43,308 nt of DNA from CAYILR01 sp964364175 (GTDB lineage: Bacteria; Bdellovibrionota; UBA1018): positions 1-43,308 of the forward strand of contig CAYILR010000040.1 of assembly GCA_964364175.1 (NCBI GenBank). The letters run 5' to 3'. The notes below the pieces were generated by a model, which was given only the letters and a program-made list of their open reading frames with translations, was not told where the DNA came from and did not search any database. This document shows, in pieces, positions 37,091 to 43,308 of the stretch. The position numbers and the translations under genes are program-made. The number at the start of each line of letters is the position of its first letter. Positions within the stretch are counted from its first letter, which is position 1.

Positions 37091-37378
37091 CTAGTCGTCG
37101 TAGCTGAAATCGGTGCCGTGAGCCACCGTGAGCCGAGGGCGATGACCATCGTACTTCGTCGGCACAGGGTGGATGAAGCGACGACGGAAGGCTTCGTTGA
37201 GGGCGTCTTGGAAGCTACGAAAGCGGTCGACGGTGCCGGCGCGGCCGAGAGTCCACCCCATGCAGAGATTCCAACCGATAGCCCGGCCCGCGGCGTTCTC
37301 GATGCGCTCGATGGTAGCGTGAGGCAGGTGGCCATCACGGTGCTTGAGACTGACGGATGGTTGCTTCCTGCTGTCCAT
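37091..37378 (-). CDS. Hypothetical protein, 95 aa
   Basis: ATG at 37378 with AAGGAG 6 bases upstream. Soluble; ends in TKYDGHRPRLTVAHGTDFSYDD. Contains RAIGWNLCMGWTLGR. Not recognised. Confidence 0.65.
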   Translation of the reverse strand: MDSRKQPSVSLKHRDGHLPHATIERIENAAGRAIGWNLCMGWTLGRAGTVDRFRSFQDALNEAFRRRFIHPVPTKYDGHRPRLTVAHGTDFSYDD

Positions 37379-37386
37379 GGCTCTCC

Positions 37387-37506
37387 TTAGCGCCCGTGAA
37401 GGCGGTCTCGTTCTCGGCGTTCTGCGTTCCTGCGTTTGATGGCGCGAGCCTCCTTAACGAACAAGGCGACGATGACAGTGATGACAGTGATGACGGTGAC
37501 GATCAT
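37387..37506 (-). CDS. 39-residue single-pass membrane protein with coding repeat
   Basis: The ATG at 37506 overlaps the previous stop (ATGA). The product MIVTVITVITVIVALFV then becomes basic (KEARAIKRRNAERRERDRL). The hydrophobic span is encoded by tandem GTCATCACT units (TVITVITVI). The stop is TAA at 37389-37387, and its bases form part of the AAGGAG of the next gene. It is small but translationally coupled on both sides. Confidence 0.6.
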   Translation of the reverse strand: MIVTVITVITVIVALFVKEARAIKRRNAERRERDRLHGR

Positions 37507-37742
37507 CCGTGGTCTTCGTTCTGGCAGGAGCCCTCGCAATTGGGCGTGTGAGTGTCCACGTTGACGAGCCTCATGAAGTCCTGGACCGTGGCGCTGTTCT
37601 GGAGCATCCGGCGCCAGGCCGCGGTGGCCTCCTCGGGGTTGTGCCCGAAGCGCTTGAACACCAGCCGCGCGAGGTCGTAGAGGTCCGTGGCCACGAACTT
37701 GGTGCGGTCGGTCGTGGTGATGGTCAGGTCGGTGTGGCGCAT
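37503..37742 (-). CDS. Hypothetical protein, 79 aa
   Basis: ATG at 37742 with GGAGG 9 bases upstream and a promoter just before. Product begins MRHTDLTITTTDRTKFVA; helical middle LARLVFKRFGHNPEEATAAW. A long reading to 37940 would cover the promoter and overlaps the upstream gene, so it is rejected. Function unknown. Confidence 0.65.
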   Translation of the reverse strand: MRHTDLTITTTDRTKFVATDLYDLARLVFKRFGHNPEEATAAWRRMLQNSATVQDFMRLVNVDTHTPNCEGSCQNEDHG

Positions 37743-37764
37743 GGGTCGGTCCTCCGGTGACTTG

Positions 37765-37794
37765 ACTGTAGACATTGTGCTTGAAGCGTCAAGC
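37765..37794 (-). promoter_or_regulatory. Early promoter with GCTTG-N6-CAAGC operator
   Basis: On the minus strand TTGACG (37792-37787), 16 bp, TACAGT (37770-37765). The palindrome GCTTGAAGCGTCAAGC at 37779-37794 covers the -35. The last codons of the upstream gene read ...GCT TGA, so its stop codon is part of the -35 box. TACAGT is a 4 of 6 match. Confidence 0.65.
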
Positions 37795-38322
37795 GGCTTT
37801 GACAGATCCGGGCCGATTGCGGACATGGAGCACAGCCAGGTTGTAGAGCCGATCCTTGCCGTCGACGTCCTTCTTGACGATGAGGACCGAGCCCGTGAAG
37901 GCCGAGCACTTCCGGCCGTTGACGGAGACCCGGCCTTCAAGCTCGTAACCGGACTCTCGGAAGGACAGGAGGTTTCGATCGCCCAGGACGCGGTACGTCG
38001 AGGACGCCTTGTGGGTGACGCAGTCCTCGACGGCGGTGGTGATCACGGCCAGGCCCCGGACCTTGCAGAGCCGAGCCCAACCTCCAGGCTCCTGCTCCAT
38101 CTGGAAGCGACGCTCGCCGTCCTTGGTGCCCTCGGGCAACGGCTGGTCGTCCGGCCAGCGGAAGGCCCCACCCTCACGGTGGATCTCGAACGTCTTGGCC
38201 TCGTTCTTGGCGTCCTTGGCGACCTTCAAGTAGGCCGCCCGCCACTCCGGGTCGATGTAGGAACAGTGGACGCAGTGGCCGTCGCTGGAGAGCAAGTGGC
38301 CGATTTCTTCGCAGCGATTCAT
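37789..38322 (-). CDS. Hypothetical protein with cysteine pair, 177 aa
   Basis: ATG at 38322 with AGGTG 6 bases upstream. N-terminal CEEIGHLLSSDGHCVHCSYID has possible zinc ligands; then helical, then a beta region ending FTGSVLIVKKDVDGKDRLYNLAVLH. The stop overlaps the -35 of the next promoter. The longer version to 38523 is rejected because it overlaps the next gene's start region without ribosome site. Not recognised. Confidence 0.65.
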   Translation of the reverse strand: MNRCEEIGHLLSSDGHCVHCSYIDPEWRAAYLKVAKDAKNEAKTFEIHREGGAFRWPDDQPLPEGTKDGERRFQMEQEPGGWARLCKVRGLAVITTAVEDCVTHKASSTYRVLGDRNLLSFRESGYELEGRVSVNGRKCSAFTGSVLIVKKDVDGKDRLYNLAVLHVRNRPGSVKAA

Positions 38323-38357
38323 GCGCGCACCTGGACCTGAATCGTGTGGGTGGGGCA

Positions 38358-38564
38358 TCAGTGGGCTCCGTAGGAGTTGAGGTAGATCGCGTAGCCGAAC
38401 TGAACGCATTTGGCGCCGTACAACTTCTTGGCCGCCTTGTGGATCGCACGGGCACTTGTGCCACGCCACCACTGGAACTTGACGGATCCGTCGGGACACT
38501 CGATGGTGACGCATACGCGACATTCGCTCGTTCCCTGTACGCTGCGGAAGTTCATGCCGGTCAT
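38358..38564 (-). CDS. Hypothetical protein, 68 aa
   Basis: ATG at 38564 with GAGAG upstream (ATG at 38555 is an alternative). Cys-containing N-terminus ECRVCVTIECPDG, then a basic helix AIHKAAKKLYGAKC. First gene of the minus early operon, 40 bp after a strong promoter. Function unknown. Confidence 0.6.
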   Translation of the reverse strand: MTGMNFRSVQGTSECRVCVTIECPDGSVKFQWWRGTSARAIHKAAKKLYGAKCVQFGYAIYLNSYGAH

Positions 38565-38603
38565 GGCGTTCTCTCTGGTTTCGGTGGCGCTGCTGGCCTC
38601 TCT

Positions 38604-38633
38604 ATTGTAGGCAGTTGGCTTGCGCCGTCAAGC
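38604..38633 (-). promoter_or_regulatory. Early promoter with GCTTG-N6-CAAGC operator (near twin of the one at 39369)
   Basis: On the minus strand TTGACG (38631-38626), 16 bp, TACAAT (38609-38604, 5 of 6). The palindrome GCTTGCGCCGTCAAGC at 38618-38633 covers the -35. The spacer shares CGCAAGCCAACTG with the promoter at 39369-39396. This is the strongest candidate start for the minus early operon. Confidence 0.75.
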
Positions 38634-38698
38634 AAAGTTGTCTGTTTCAACAGATCGGCTTGAATTTGCGACAGTTTACGCCTTGCGTCATAGCGCGT

Positions 38699-38745
38699 AT
38701 ACCCTATGTAGGACAACGAAATACCAATCCTTGCCTACATGGTAT
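38699..38745. promoter_or_regulatory. Interrupted inverted repeat in the divergent control region
   Basis: ATACC (38699-38703) plus ATGTAGG (38706-38712) are repeated in inverted order as CCTACAT (38734-38740) plus GGTAT (38741-38745), with 21 bases between. It lies midway between divergent promoters (38604 and 38778). It may bind a regulator or form a stem in replication; no gene is seen in 38634-38777. Confidence 0.4.
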
Positions 38746-38777
38746 GTGATAGCAAGCACAGATCCAGACAAGCGGTC

Positions 38778-38805
38778 TTGACGCTTGCGGGGCAATGTAT
38801 AAAAT
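38778..38805 (+). promoter_or_regulatory. Early plus-strand promoter
   Basis: TTGACG (38778-38783), 16 bp, TAAAAT (38800-38805, 5 of 6), then GGGAG before ATG at 38833. The -35 is in TCTTGACGCTTGCGG, which lacks the second half of the operator seen at the other promoters, so control may differ. Confidence 0.7.
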
Positions 38806-38832
38806 GAAGGAGTCAGCCACCAGGGAGCCGCC

Positions 38833-39354
38833 ATGATCACCAACACCGCCCGCCTCGACAGCATCCTCGCCAAGCACACCGCCATCAGCACGTTCGCCGA
38901 CCTCTTGGCCACGAGCCCCTCCTACATCCCCACGCTGGACGTGCGGGAGTTCCCGGATCTGCGGGAGGTCGCTGACGCCCTGGTGGCCAACGGCCGCGAT
39001 GCCTACGTCCGGGCGCCCGAGGGCACCTTCTTCGCCAGGGACCGGTTCAACGCCACCTTCCAGGCCCCCGAGGTCCGAAAGACCTTCTCCAAGGGCGAGC
39101 GCACGCTGGTCGGGCTCCGTAGCCGCCTCGGCACGTTCTCCTCGGTCTCGTGCTCGGACGCGACCCGGAAGGCCATCCAGAACGCCGTGAGCGCCACCAG
39201 GACGGCCTTCGACGCCCAGGGCGGCTCGCTCCCCGGTGGCCGCGTCCTCTACACCCTGACCGGCCCCAAGGGCGGCACGACCCAGGTGTACGTCCGGCCG
39301 CTCTCGGAACGGACGACCAAGCGGACGGGAAAGACGCTCCGCATCGAAGGGTGA
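38833..39354 (+). CDS. Hypothetical protein, 173 aa
   Basis: ATG at 38833 with GGGAG upstream, 28 bp after a strong promoter. Soluble, GC-rich codon use. N-terminal helical part (RLDSILAKHTAISTFADLL), then a basic beta-rich C-terminal end (TTQVYVRPLSERTTKRTGK). As the first gene of the plus-strand early cluster it may be highly expressed at once after infection. Not recognised. Confidence 0.65.
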   Translation: MITNTARLDSILAKHTAISTFADLLATSPSYIPTLDVREFPDLREVADALVANGRDAYVRAPEGTFFARDRFNATFQAPEVRKTFSKGERTLVGLRSRLGTFSSVSCSDATRKAIQNAVSATRTAFDAQGGSLPGGRVLYTLTGPKGGTTQVYVRPLSERTTKRTGKTLRIEG

Positions 39355-39368
39355 TCTGCCAACATCGC

Positions 39369-39396
39369 TTGACGCCGCAAGCCAACTGTCTACGAT
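39369..39396 (+). promoter_or_regulatory. Early promoter with GCTTG-N6-CAAGC operator
   Basis: TTGACG (39369-39374), 16 bp, TACGAT (39391-39396). The palindrome GCTTGACGCCGCAAGC is at 39367-39382. It is nearly identical in -35, spacer and -10 to the minus-strand promoter at 38604-38631, although the surrounding genes differ. Ribosome site GGGAG and ATG 39418 follow. Confidence 0.75.
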
Positions 39397-39417
39397 ACGG
39401 GAACAGGGAGCCACCAC

Positions 39418-40275
39418 ATGAACGCCGAGACCGCCAAGCCGATCGTGATGACCCAGGAACAGGCCCAGGCCATGCTGGATGCCATCAAGGCTCGGATCAT
39501 GAAGGCGTGCCGTCATCTCACGGCCAGCCGCATGTCGCACAACATGCGTGTCTCGGGCCACGACTACACGCGCTGCACCAAGAGCTACATGGCCGAGGAG
39601 TGCGCGCATCGGCTCTGCGGCCAGATCGGCGACTACCACCCGAAGCTCGACGACTTCCGGATTCCGACCGAGGCTCAGATCGAGGCCGTCTGCCACCGCT
39701 TCCGCATCGTCGAGAACAGCGACGGCCGATTCGGTGTCATCGAGGCCGACCGCGCTCCCCTCACGGCTCGGATCGAGCTTCTCCGGGCCTCCATCGCCGC
39801 CGACGAGGCCAAGCTCAAGGTCATCAAGGCCGCTGGCAAGGTGAACTACGCCATCGAGAACCCGATGGAAGGCAACAAGCGCTACCTACGCGAGCTTGAG
39901 TGGTGCCTGGCGACCATCGAGAGTCGCGTCCGCGCCCAACTGGTCGAGGAGGGCAAAGACCCCGACACGGACAGCGACCACGCCATCGCCAACGAGGTCC
40001 GCGCCGAGAAGCGCGCCGCCCATGAGGAGATGGTCAAGAAGAACGTCGAGGCCATGACGCCGACGCAACGGCAGACCTGGGAGCACCAGCGTCGCCTGAC
40101 ACGCGACTTCCCCGGCATCGAACGCGAGGTCGACTGCCTGTTCTACAAGAACGAGGGCGCCACCACGAGCTACCGCCTCAAGCTCCTGTGGGGCTTCGTG
40201 AAGGCGGAACAGATCGACTTCAAGCAGTTCGAGCGGCTCGTCGCGCTCATCAACTGCCCCGAAAAGACGGGCTGA
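39418..40275 (+). CDS. Hypothetical protein, 285 aa
   Basis: Starts MNAETAKPIVMTQEQAQAML 22 bases after the promoter. Mostly helical, with charged middle (EEGKDPDTDSDHAIANEVRAEKRAA) and several Cys and His (CRHLTASRMSH; ECAHRLCGQ). It may bind a metal in the N-terminal third, but no pattern is certain. It is the largest early protein of this cluster. No family recognised. Confidence 0.65.
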   Translation: MNAETAKPIVMTQEQAQAMLDAIKARIMKACRHLTASRMSHNMRVSGHDYTRCTKSYMAEECAHRLCGQIGDYHPKLDDFRIPTEAQIEAVCHRFRIVENSDGRFGVIEADRAPLTARIELLRASIAADEAKLKVIKAAGKVNYAIENPMEGNKRYLRELEWCLATIESRVRAQLVEEGKDPDTDSDHAIANEVRAEKRAAHEEMVKKNVEAMTPTQRQTWEHQRRLTRDFPGIEREVDCLFYKNEGATTSYRLKLLWGFVKAEQIDFKQFERLVALINCPEKTG

Positions 40276-40282
40276 GGGCATC

Positions 40283-40630
40283 ATGACCTACTACTTCCAG
40301 ACGCGCGAACGCCAGGTCACCAGGCACTTGACTGAGGTCAACCTCGACGGCGACTGGTTCGACATCTACGACGTCCTCATCTGCCTCGAAGGGTTGGAGG
40401 GCGCCGACGTCATGAACCCGGTCGTCATCGACGACAGCAAGCTCGCCAAGGTGTTGGAGGCCCGCAAGGTCGCGTTCCGCGGCACGCGCGGCAGCTACCG
40501 TCGTGACGAAGCCTGGGACGAGTTCTACAAGGCGATGAACAAGCTCCTCCGCGAACATGACGACGAGCGCAAGCGCAGCTACGACGAAGCGATGCGCAAG
40601 ACCGAGACGAAAGGCTGGCGGACGACGTGA
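40283..40630 (+). CDS. Hypothetical protein, 115 aa, paralogue of the 40839 protein
   Basis: The pattern RHLTEVNLDGDWFDIYDVL, LEGLEGADVMNPVVID, LAKVLEARKVAF and DEFYKAMNKLLR matches the protein at 40839 position by position, so one was duplicated. The C-terminal 30 residues are highly charged. A gene of different type lies between the two. Function unknown. Confidence 0.6.
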   Translation: MTYYFQTRERQVTRHLTEVNLDGDWFDIYDVLICLEGLEGADVMNPVVIDDSKLAKVLEARKVAFRGTRGSYRRDEAWDEFYKAMNKLLREHDDERKRSYDEAMRKTETKGWRTT

Positions 40631-40842
40631 ACCTGTTTCTCGCTCAAGCCAAAATCGAAACGGTCCACAGCCCCGGCGACGACGGCATGACGGGTCCGTT
40701 CTTCGAGCATGTCACCCGGATCGTGGAAGCTGAGGACGCCATCAAGGCCGAGATGAAGTTCAGGCACGCCTTCGAGCGCAACGAGCCCTACAGGATCCGA
40801 GTCTCCTGTACGCACGTCCACGTCTACGAGATGATTCGATGA
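40627..40842 (+). CDS. Small protein, 71 aa
   Basis: GTG start at 40627 overlaps the previous stop. Product MNLFLAQAKIETVHSPGDDG ... EDAIKAEMKFRHAFERNEPY. No motif recognised. Sits between the two paralogues. Confidence 0.6.
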   Translation: MNLFLAQAKIETVHSPGDDGMTGPFFEHVTRIVEAEDAIKAEMKFRHAFERNEPYRIRVSCTHVHVYEMIR

Positions 40843-41117
40843 ACTTCCCCACCCGTACCGTTACGATCCCCACGTTCCAGGTTCAGGTCGGCGACAAGTG
40901 GTTCAAGCTCGGCGACGTCATGGTCGAGCTTGCGGGCTTGGAGGACACCGACGAGCGGAACGCCATCGACGTCACCGAGCCGTACCTGGGCCGCATCCTG
41001 GCCAACCTCCAGATCATCAAGGAGCACCCGTACCAGAGCGGCTACGTCCGGAGCATCAACTTCGACGATTTCAACGCCGCGATGAAGGCCCTCGATAAGG
41101 CCCAGAGGAAGGCATGA
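40839..41117 (+). CDS. Hypothetical protein, 92 aa, paralogue of the 40283 protein
   Basis: FQVQVGDKWFKLGDVMVELAG, LEDTDERNAIDV, YLGRILANLQIIKEHP and FDDFNAAMKALDKAQ align with the protein at 40283. It is shorter at the C-terminus. The conserved 'hxDvhhxLxGLExxDxxN' pattern defines the pair. ATGA overlaps on both sides. Confidence 0.6.
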   Translation: MNFPTRTVTIPTFQVQVGDKWFKLGDVMVELAGLEDTDERNAIDVTEPYLGRILANLQIIKEHPYQSGYVRSINFDDFNAAMKALDKAQRKA

Positions 41118-41821
41118 AGGCTCCAAGACGCAAGAAGCTCGTGAAGGCGCTGCCCGGCATCGAGATGATGACGCCGATGCACCGCATCGTCTCGAACTCC
41201 ATGCTCAAGGACCTGGAGGAGGCCACCAAGCTGCCGACCTCGGAGTGGCACGGCAAGTGTTTCCAGATGGCTTGCGCCATGGTGAAGCACGAGATCGCCA
41301 AAGGCGATCCAGTATACGGTCACTGGATCGGTCCTGTCGATCCAACCGGATACTGGAAGAACACAGCGAACCTGCTGCCCTTTCACCAGCACGGTTGGAT
41401 CATTGTGCCCGACAAGGCAGGCACCATCATCGACCCGACGAGGTTCTCGTTCGAGAACGTCGAGCCGTACATCTACATCGGTCCCAACGACTTCTACGAC
41501 GAAGGCGGCAACTCCTTCCGTGAAGCTATCCAGCGTCCGTGCCCAGTCTACGTGCGCCCCGAGGAAGCCAAGCCGTACCAGGCGACCAAGGACGTCTCGG
41601 CGCTGCCTCCGGCAACGCTGGACTTCGTGCTCGGGCTCATGGGACAGCCTGAGGGCGTCACGACCGAGATGCTGTTCTGGCTCGCCAACCTCGTTCCGGC
41701 TCGCCTCGGTGAGCACCAGACGGCGATCTACGAGTTCCTGACAGGGCCGATCGATCTCGCTGGTGCCATCCCGATCGACAACTTCCGCGCCTGGGAGCGC
41801 AAGCAGGGACGGGGCACATGA
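41114..41821 (+). CDS. Papain/transglutaminase-like cysteine protein, 235 aa
   Basis: Contains WHGKCFQMACAMVKHE (45-60), HQHGWIIVPDKAGTIIDPTRF (91-111) and PYIYIGPNDFYDEGGN. Cys49, His93 and Asp107 make a Cys-His-Asp triad in the order of the papain-like/transglutaminase fold. It may be a protease, amidase or deamidase acting on a host protein; the substrate is unknown. No signal peptide, so it acts in the cytoplasm. ATGA overlaps both neighbours. Confidence 0.6.
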   Translation: MKAPRRKKLVKALPGIEMMTPMHRIVSNSMLKDLEEATKLPTSEWHGKCFQMACAMVKHEIAKGDPVYGHWIGPVDPTGYWKNTANLLPFHQHGWIIVPDKAGTIIDPTRFSFENVEPYIYIGPNDFYDEGGNSFREAIQRPCPVYVRPEEAKPYQATKDVSALPPATLDFVLGLMGQPEGVTTEMLFWLANLVPARLGEHQTAIYEFLTGPIDLAGAIPIDNFRAWERKQGRGT

Positions 41822-42069
41822 GACTCGCCATCACCATCTTCGCCATCCGGCTCATGTTCCTCACATGCGTGGTCGCCTTCCTCGTGACGCTGCCTCTGTC
41901 CTGGCTCCTTGATACCATCGACGAGGACGCCAAACGCTTTCCCCGCCTCCGCTCGGCGCTCGACCACATCGAGTTCGTGATCAAGAACCTGGGTCTGTTG
42001 GAAGCTCGCGCCCACAACCGCGAGGTCACCAGGCTCGAAGCCCAGATCGCCAAGGAGTTCGAGTCGTGA
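41818..42069 (+). CDS. Small membrane protein, 83 aa
   Basis: MRLAITIFAIRLMFLTCVVAF leads a hydrophobic N-terminal region (about 4-31), followed by a charged helical cytoplasmic tail (ARAHNREVTRLEAQIAKEFE). Single span or hairpin. Might act at the host membrane in early infection. ATGA overlap with the papain-like gene. Confidence 0.6.
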   Translation: MRLAITIFAIRLMFLTCVVAFLVTLPLSWLLDTIDEDAKRFPRLRSALDHIEFVIKNLGLLEARAHNREVTRLEAQIAKEFES

Positions 42070-42278
42070 AACGCGGACGTATCCCATACACCGCGGACCC
42101 AAAGACGCTGCGTGACGTCGCTGACTCGTTGGACGAGGACGCCAGGCGCTACGAGGACGTCATTCGCCTGAACCCGAACGTGCGGAATGAGGGGCAGGAA
42201 TGGGTGAGGGATGCGCTGCACCGTCACGCCAAGAAGCTACGCCGCATGGCGCTCACGATCGAGAATAAGAGCGCATGA
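42066..42278 (+). CDS. Small helical protein, 70 aa
   Basis: GTG start at 42066 in a GTGA overlap. Product MKRGRIPYTADPKTLRDVADSL, then helical and basic (ALHRHAKKLRRMALTIENK). No family recognised. Confidence 0.6.
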   Translation: MKRGRIPYTADPKTLRDVADSLDEDARRYEDVIRLNPNVRNEGQEWVRDALHRHAKKLRRMALTIENKSA

Positions 42279-42571
42279 GGCTCACCCTCAAGCAGCGGCA
42301 AGTGATGCGCCTCGTGGCAGAGTTTGCACATAACACGGGGCGCGGCCCTGTGTTCTACGTCCACAATTATCACTACAAGCTAAAAGACGGCACGGATGTC
42401 TACCTCGGCGCCGGCAATACACACGAAGGCTTCGTGTGGACATACGCCAGACGGACCTTTGACTCTCTTGTGATGAAGGGCCTGTTGCAGCGCCCGAACG
42501 AAGACCTCGATCGGCTTTTCGCCCTCACGAAAGCCGGCGAAGAGTACCTGGGTCTCAAGGACAGCACATGA
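42275..42571 (+). CDS. Winged-helix-like protein, 98 aa
   Basis: The N-terminus LTLKQRQVMRLVAEFAHN and the later RRTFDSLVMKGLLQRPNEDLDRLFALTKAGEEYL read like a winged helix-turn-helix domain (helix, turn, recognition helix, wing, 'LTxxG'). A small regulator is likely. ATGA overlaps on both sides. Confidence 0.6.
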   Translation: MRLTLKQRQVMRLVAEFAHNTGRGPVFYVHNYHYKLKDGTDVYLGAGNTHEGFVWTYARRTFDSLVMKGLLQRPNEDLDRLFALTKAGEEYLGLKDST

Positions 42572-42825
42572 ACGAACTGACGCCCACCGAGATCGCCTTC
42601 ATCAACGAGTGCAACAGCCTCGTTCGGCAGATCGCGTGCGCCCACGAAAACGAGGTCAACCACGCCGGGGTCAACTTCTTCGGGCGCATCGGCGGCAACG
42701 GTGGAACCATCGAGTTCATGCTCAACGGCAAGCTGAACTGCGGGGAGTACGACTTCAGAACGAAGGAGGGGTGCCTGGAGCGCCTGCGGTTCCTGCTCTC
42801 GGCGGCGCACGCTCGGAGGTTGTAG
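42568..42825 (+). CDS. Hypothetical protein, 85 aa
   Basis: Begins MNELTPTEIAFINECNSLVRQ (helix), then a beta region NFFGRIGGNGGTIEFMLNGK and a C-terminal helix. Not recognised. Ends 15 bases before the next gene. Confidence 0.6.
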   Translation: MNELTPTEIAFINECNSLVRQIACAHENEVNHAGVNFFGRIGGNGGTIEFMLNGKLNCGEYDFRTKEGCLERLRFLLSAAHARRL

Positions 42826-42840
42826 ACATTCGAGGACTGC

Positions 42841-43122
42841 GTGAGCATCCTAAAGCAGCGGAGATACCCTATGACCTGCTGCCGATCCCGGTCCCAGCGC
42901 TCTATTTCTCGTGTCGTGCAAGCTCTTGGTGAGGCACAAGAAGCCTTACAACCAGCCCCAGAACCAGAAATCCCACCTGATGCCCCAGACAACCTCCTCC
43001 TGACCGAAGCCCAAGAGGACGCGGCTGAAGATGAGGATGAAGCCGTGGAGGACGAGGACGGCCCCGAGGACGGCCCCGAGGAGATCGCTGCCGCGGTGAA
43101 GAAAGTTCGCGCTCTGCTCTGA
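42841..43122 (+). CDS. Acidic-tailed small protein, 93 aa
   Basis: GTG at 42841 or ATG at 42871. A basic N-terminal part with CCRSRSQRSISR leads to a proline stretch and a very acidic region (EDAAEDEDEAVEDEDGPED) before a helical end EIAAAVKKVRALL. Such an acidic tail can mimic DNA, as in some anti-defence proteins, but no match is claimed. It is the last clear gene. Confidence 0.55.
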   Translation: MSILKQRRYPMTCCRSRSQRSISRVVQALGEAQEALQPAPEPEIPPDAPDNLLLTEAQEDAAEDEDEAVEDEDGPEDGPEEIAAAVKKVRALL

Positions 43123-43145
43123 CGGCCTAGACAAGCCTCAGATCC

Positions 43146-43162
43146 GGTCTTAGAATAAGACC
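43146..43162 (+). terminator. Hairpin after the last early gene
   Basis: GGTCTTA (43146-43152), loop GAA, TAAGACC (43156-43162): a perfect 7-bp stem 24 bases after the stop of the 42841 gene. No U-run follows, so it may slow rather than stop transcription. Confidence 0.45.
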
Positions 43163-43169
43163 ACACCCC

Positions 43170-43308
43170 ATGACCCACGGCTTGTTTTGCGGAGCCTTGG
43201 TGAGGGATCAAAAGACGCGATGTTGCGGTTTGTGGGTTACGACGACGACGCCTGACGGCCCCGGCAGGCGAAAGACAGACAACAAGACGGCATTGGACCG
43301 GGGCCTTT
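43170..43308 (+). CDS. Possible partial gene running off the right edge
   Basis: ATG at 43170 opens a frame (MTHGLFCGALVRDQK ...) that stays open for 46 codons to the window edge. There is no ribosome site, and a second frame from 43220 (MLRFVGYDDDA, then stop) is also possible. The 43257-43305 inverted repeat lies inside it. Low confidence. Confidence 0.2.
   Translation, partial: MTHGLFCGALVRDQKTRCCGLWVTTTTPDGPGRRKTDNKTALDRGL
43257..43305 (+). repeat. Inverted repeat with trailing T run at the window edge
   Basis: GGCCCCGG (43257-43264) and CCGGGGCC (43298-43305) form a perfect 8-bp stem with a 33-base loop, followed by TTT at the end. A second stem, CGCCTG (43250-43255) with CAGGCG (43265-43270), competes with it. 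It could be a terminator with a long loop or a structured leader. Confidence 0.4.

Noticed and set aside
37687..39696. Long frames on the plus strand at 37687-38340 and on the minus strand at 38704-39696
   Set aside because: Each is a mirror of genes with clear ribosome sites and promoters in the other direction. In GC-rich DNA such shadows are common.
1..43308. CRISPR arrays, rRNA genes and insertion sequences
   Set aside because: No regularly spaced repeats, no rRNA-like sequence and no transposase or terminal repeats were seen.

Overview
The window looks like part of a large tailed double-stranded DNA phage (or a phage-derived element), not ordinary chromosome. Genes are short, packed head to tail and mostly joined by 4-base ATGA or GTGA overlaps. 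Many are tiny zinc-ribbon or orphan proteins. A long run encodes tail, fibre and lysis-type proteins, and nucleotide- and DNA-metabolism enzymes of phage type are present. Portal, major capsid and an intact terminase are absent, so they lie outside. One lipoprotein has the Gly-Glu/poly-Pro linker style common in Myxococcota-type bacteria, which suggests such a host. That is inference only.

Layout. (1) 1-352, minus: start of a D12-class adenine methyltransferase. (2) 472-13561, plus: an early/metabolic operon. It opens with a SHGQ-type ATPase and an Mre11/SbcD-like nuclease. It then carries a PD-(D/E)xK nuclease-like protein, a nucleoside deoxyribosyltransferase-like protein, a DUF2829/Tad2-type anti-Thoeris protein, a terminase-like protein that has lost its ATPase residues, an HD phosphohydrolase, a dNMP kinase and an IF-1 homologue. 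(3) 13607-29764, plus: virion, fibre and lysis module. It is interrupted at 16839-17894 by a minus-strand lipoprotein gene, next to a highly structured intergenic element. (4) 29727-38564, minus: an early-type operon set with an HTH protein, an RlaP-like nucleotidyltransferase, a DHH-like protein and an AcrVA2-like protein. (5) 38565-38832: divergent control region. (6) 38833-43122, plus: small early genes, including a papain/transglutaminase-like protein and a pair of paralogues. (7) 43123-43308: hairpins and a possible further gene.

Transcription. At least five promoters in the 36-39.4 kb region share the layout TTGAC(G/A), exactly 16 bp, then TAnnnT. Three of these carry a 16-bp inverted repeat, GCTTG-N6-CAAGC, over the -35 box, which would suit a common repressor. 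Two further promoters, before 472 and 1426, share a different element, AGGTRGGCTCCTAY. The early genes thus appear to use host-type sigma-70 promoters with phage-specific control.

How the genes fit together. The early regions supply DNA end-processing (ATPase plus Mre11), nucleotide supply (dNMP kinase, HD hydrolase, deoxyribosyltransferase-like), translation control (IF-1) and counter-defence (Tad2-like, AcrVA2-like, methyltransferase). The late module supplies fibres and lysis. The most unusual items are the catalytically dead terminase-like protein, the phage IF-1, the host-style lipoprotein and the shared operator-promoter units. All calls come from reading the sequence; no database search was run.
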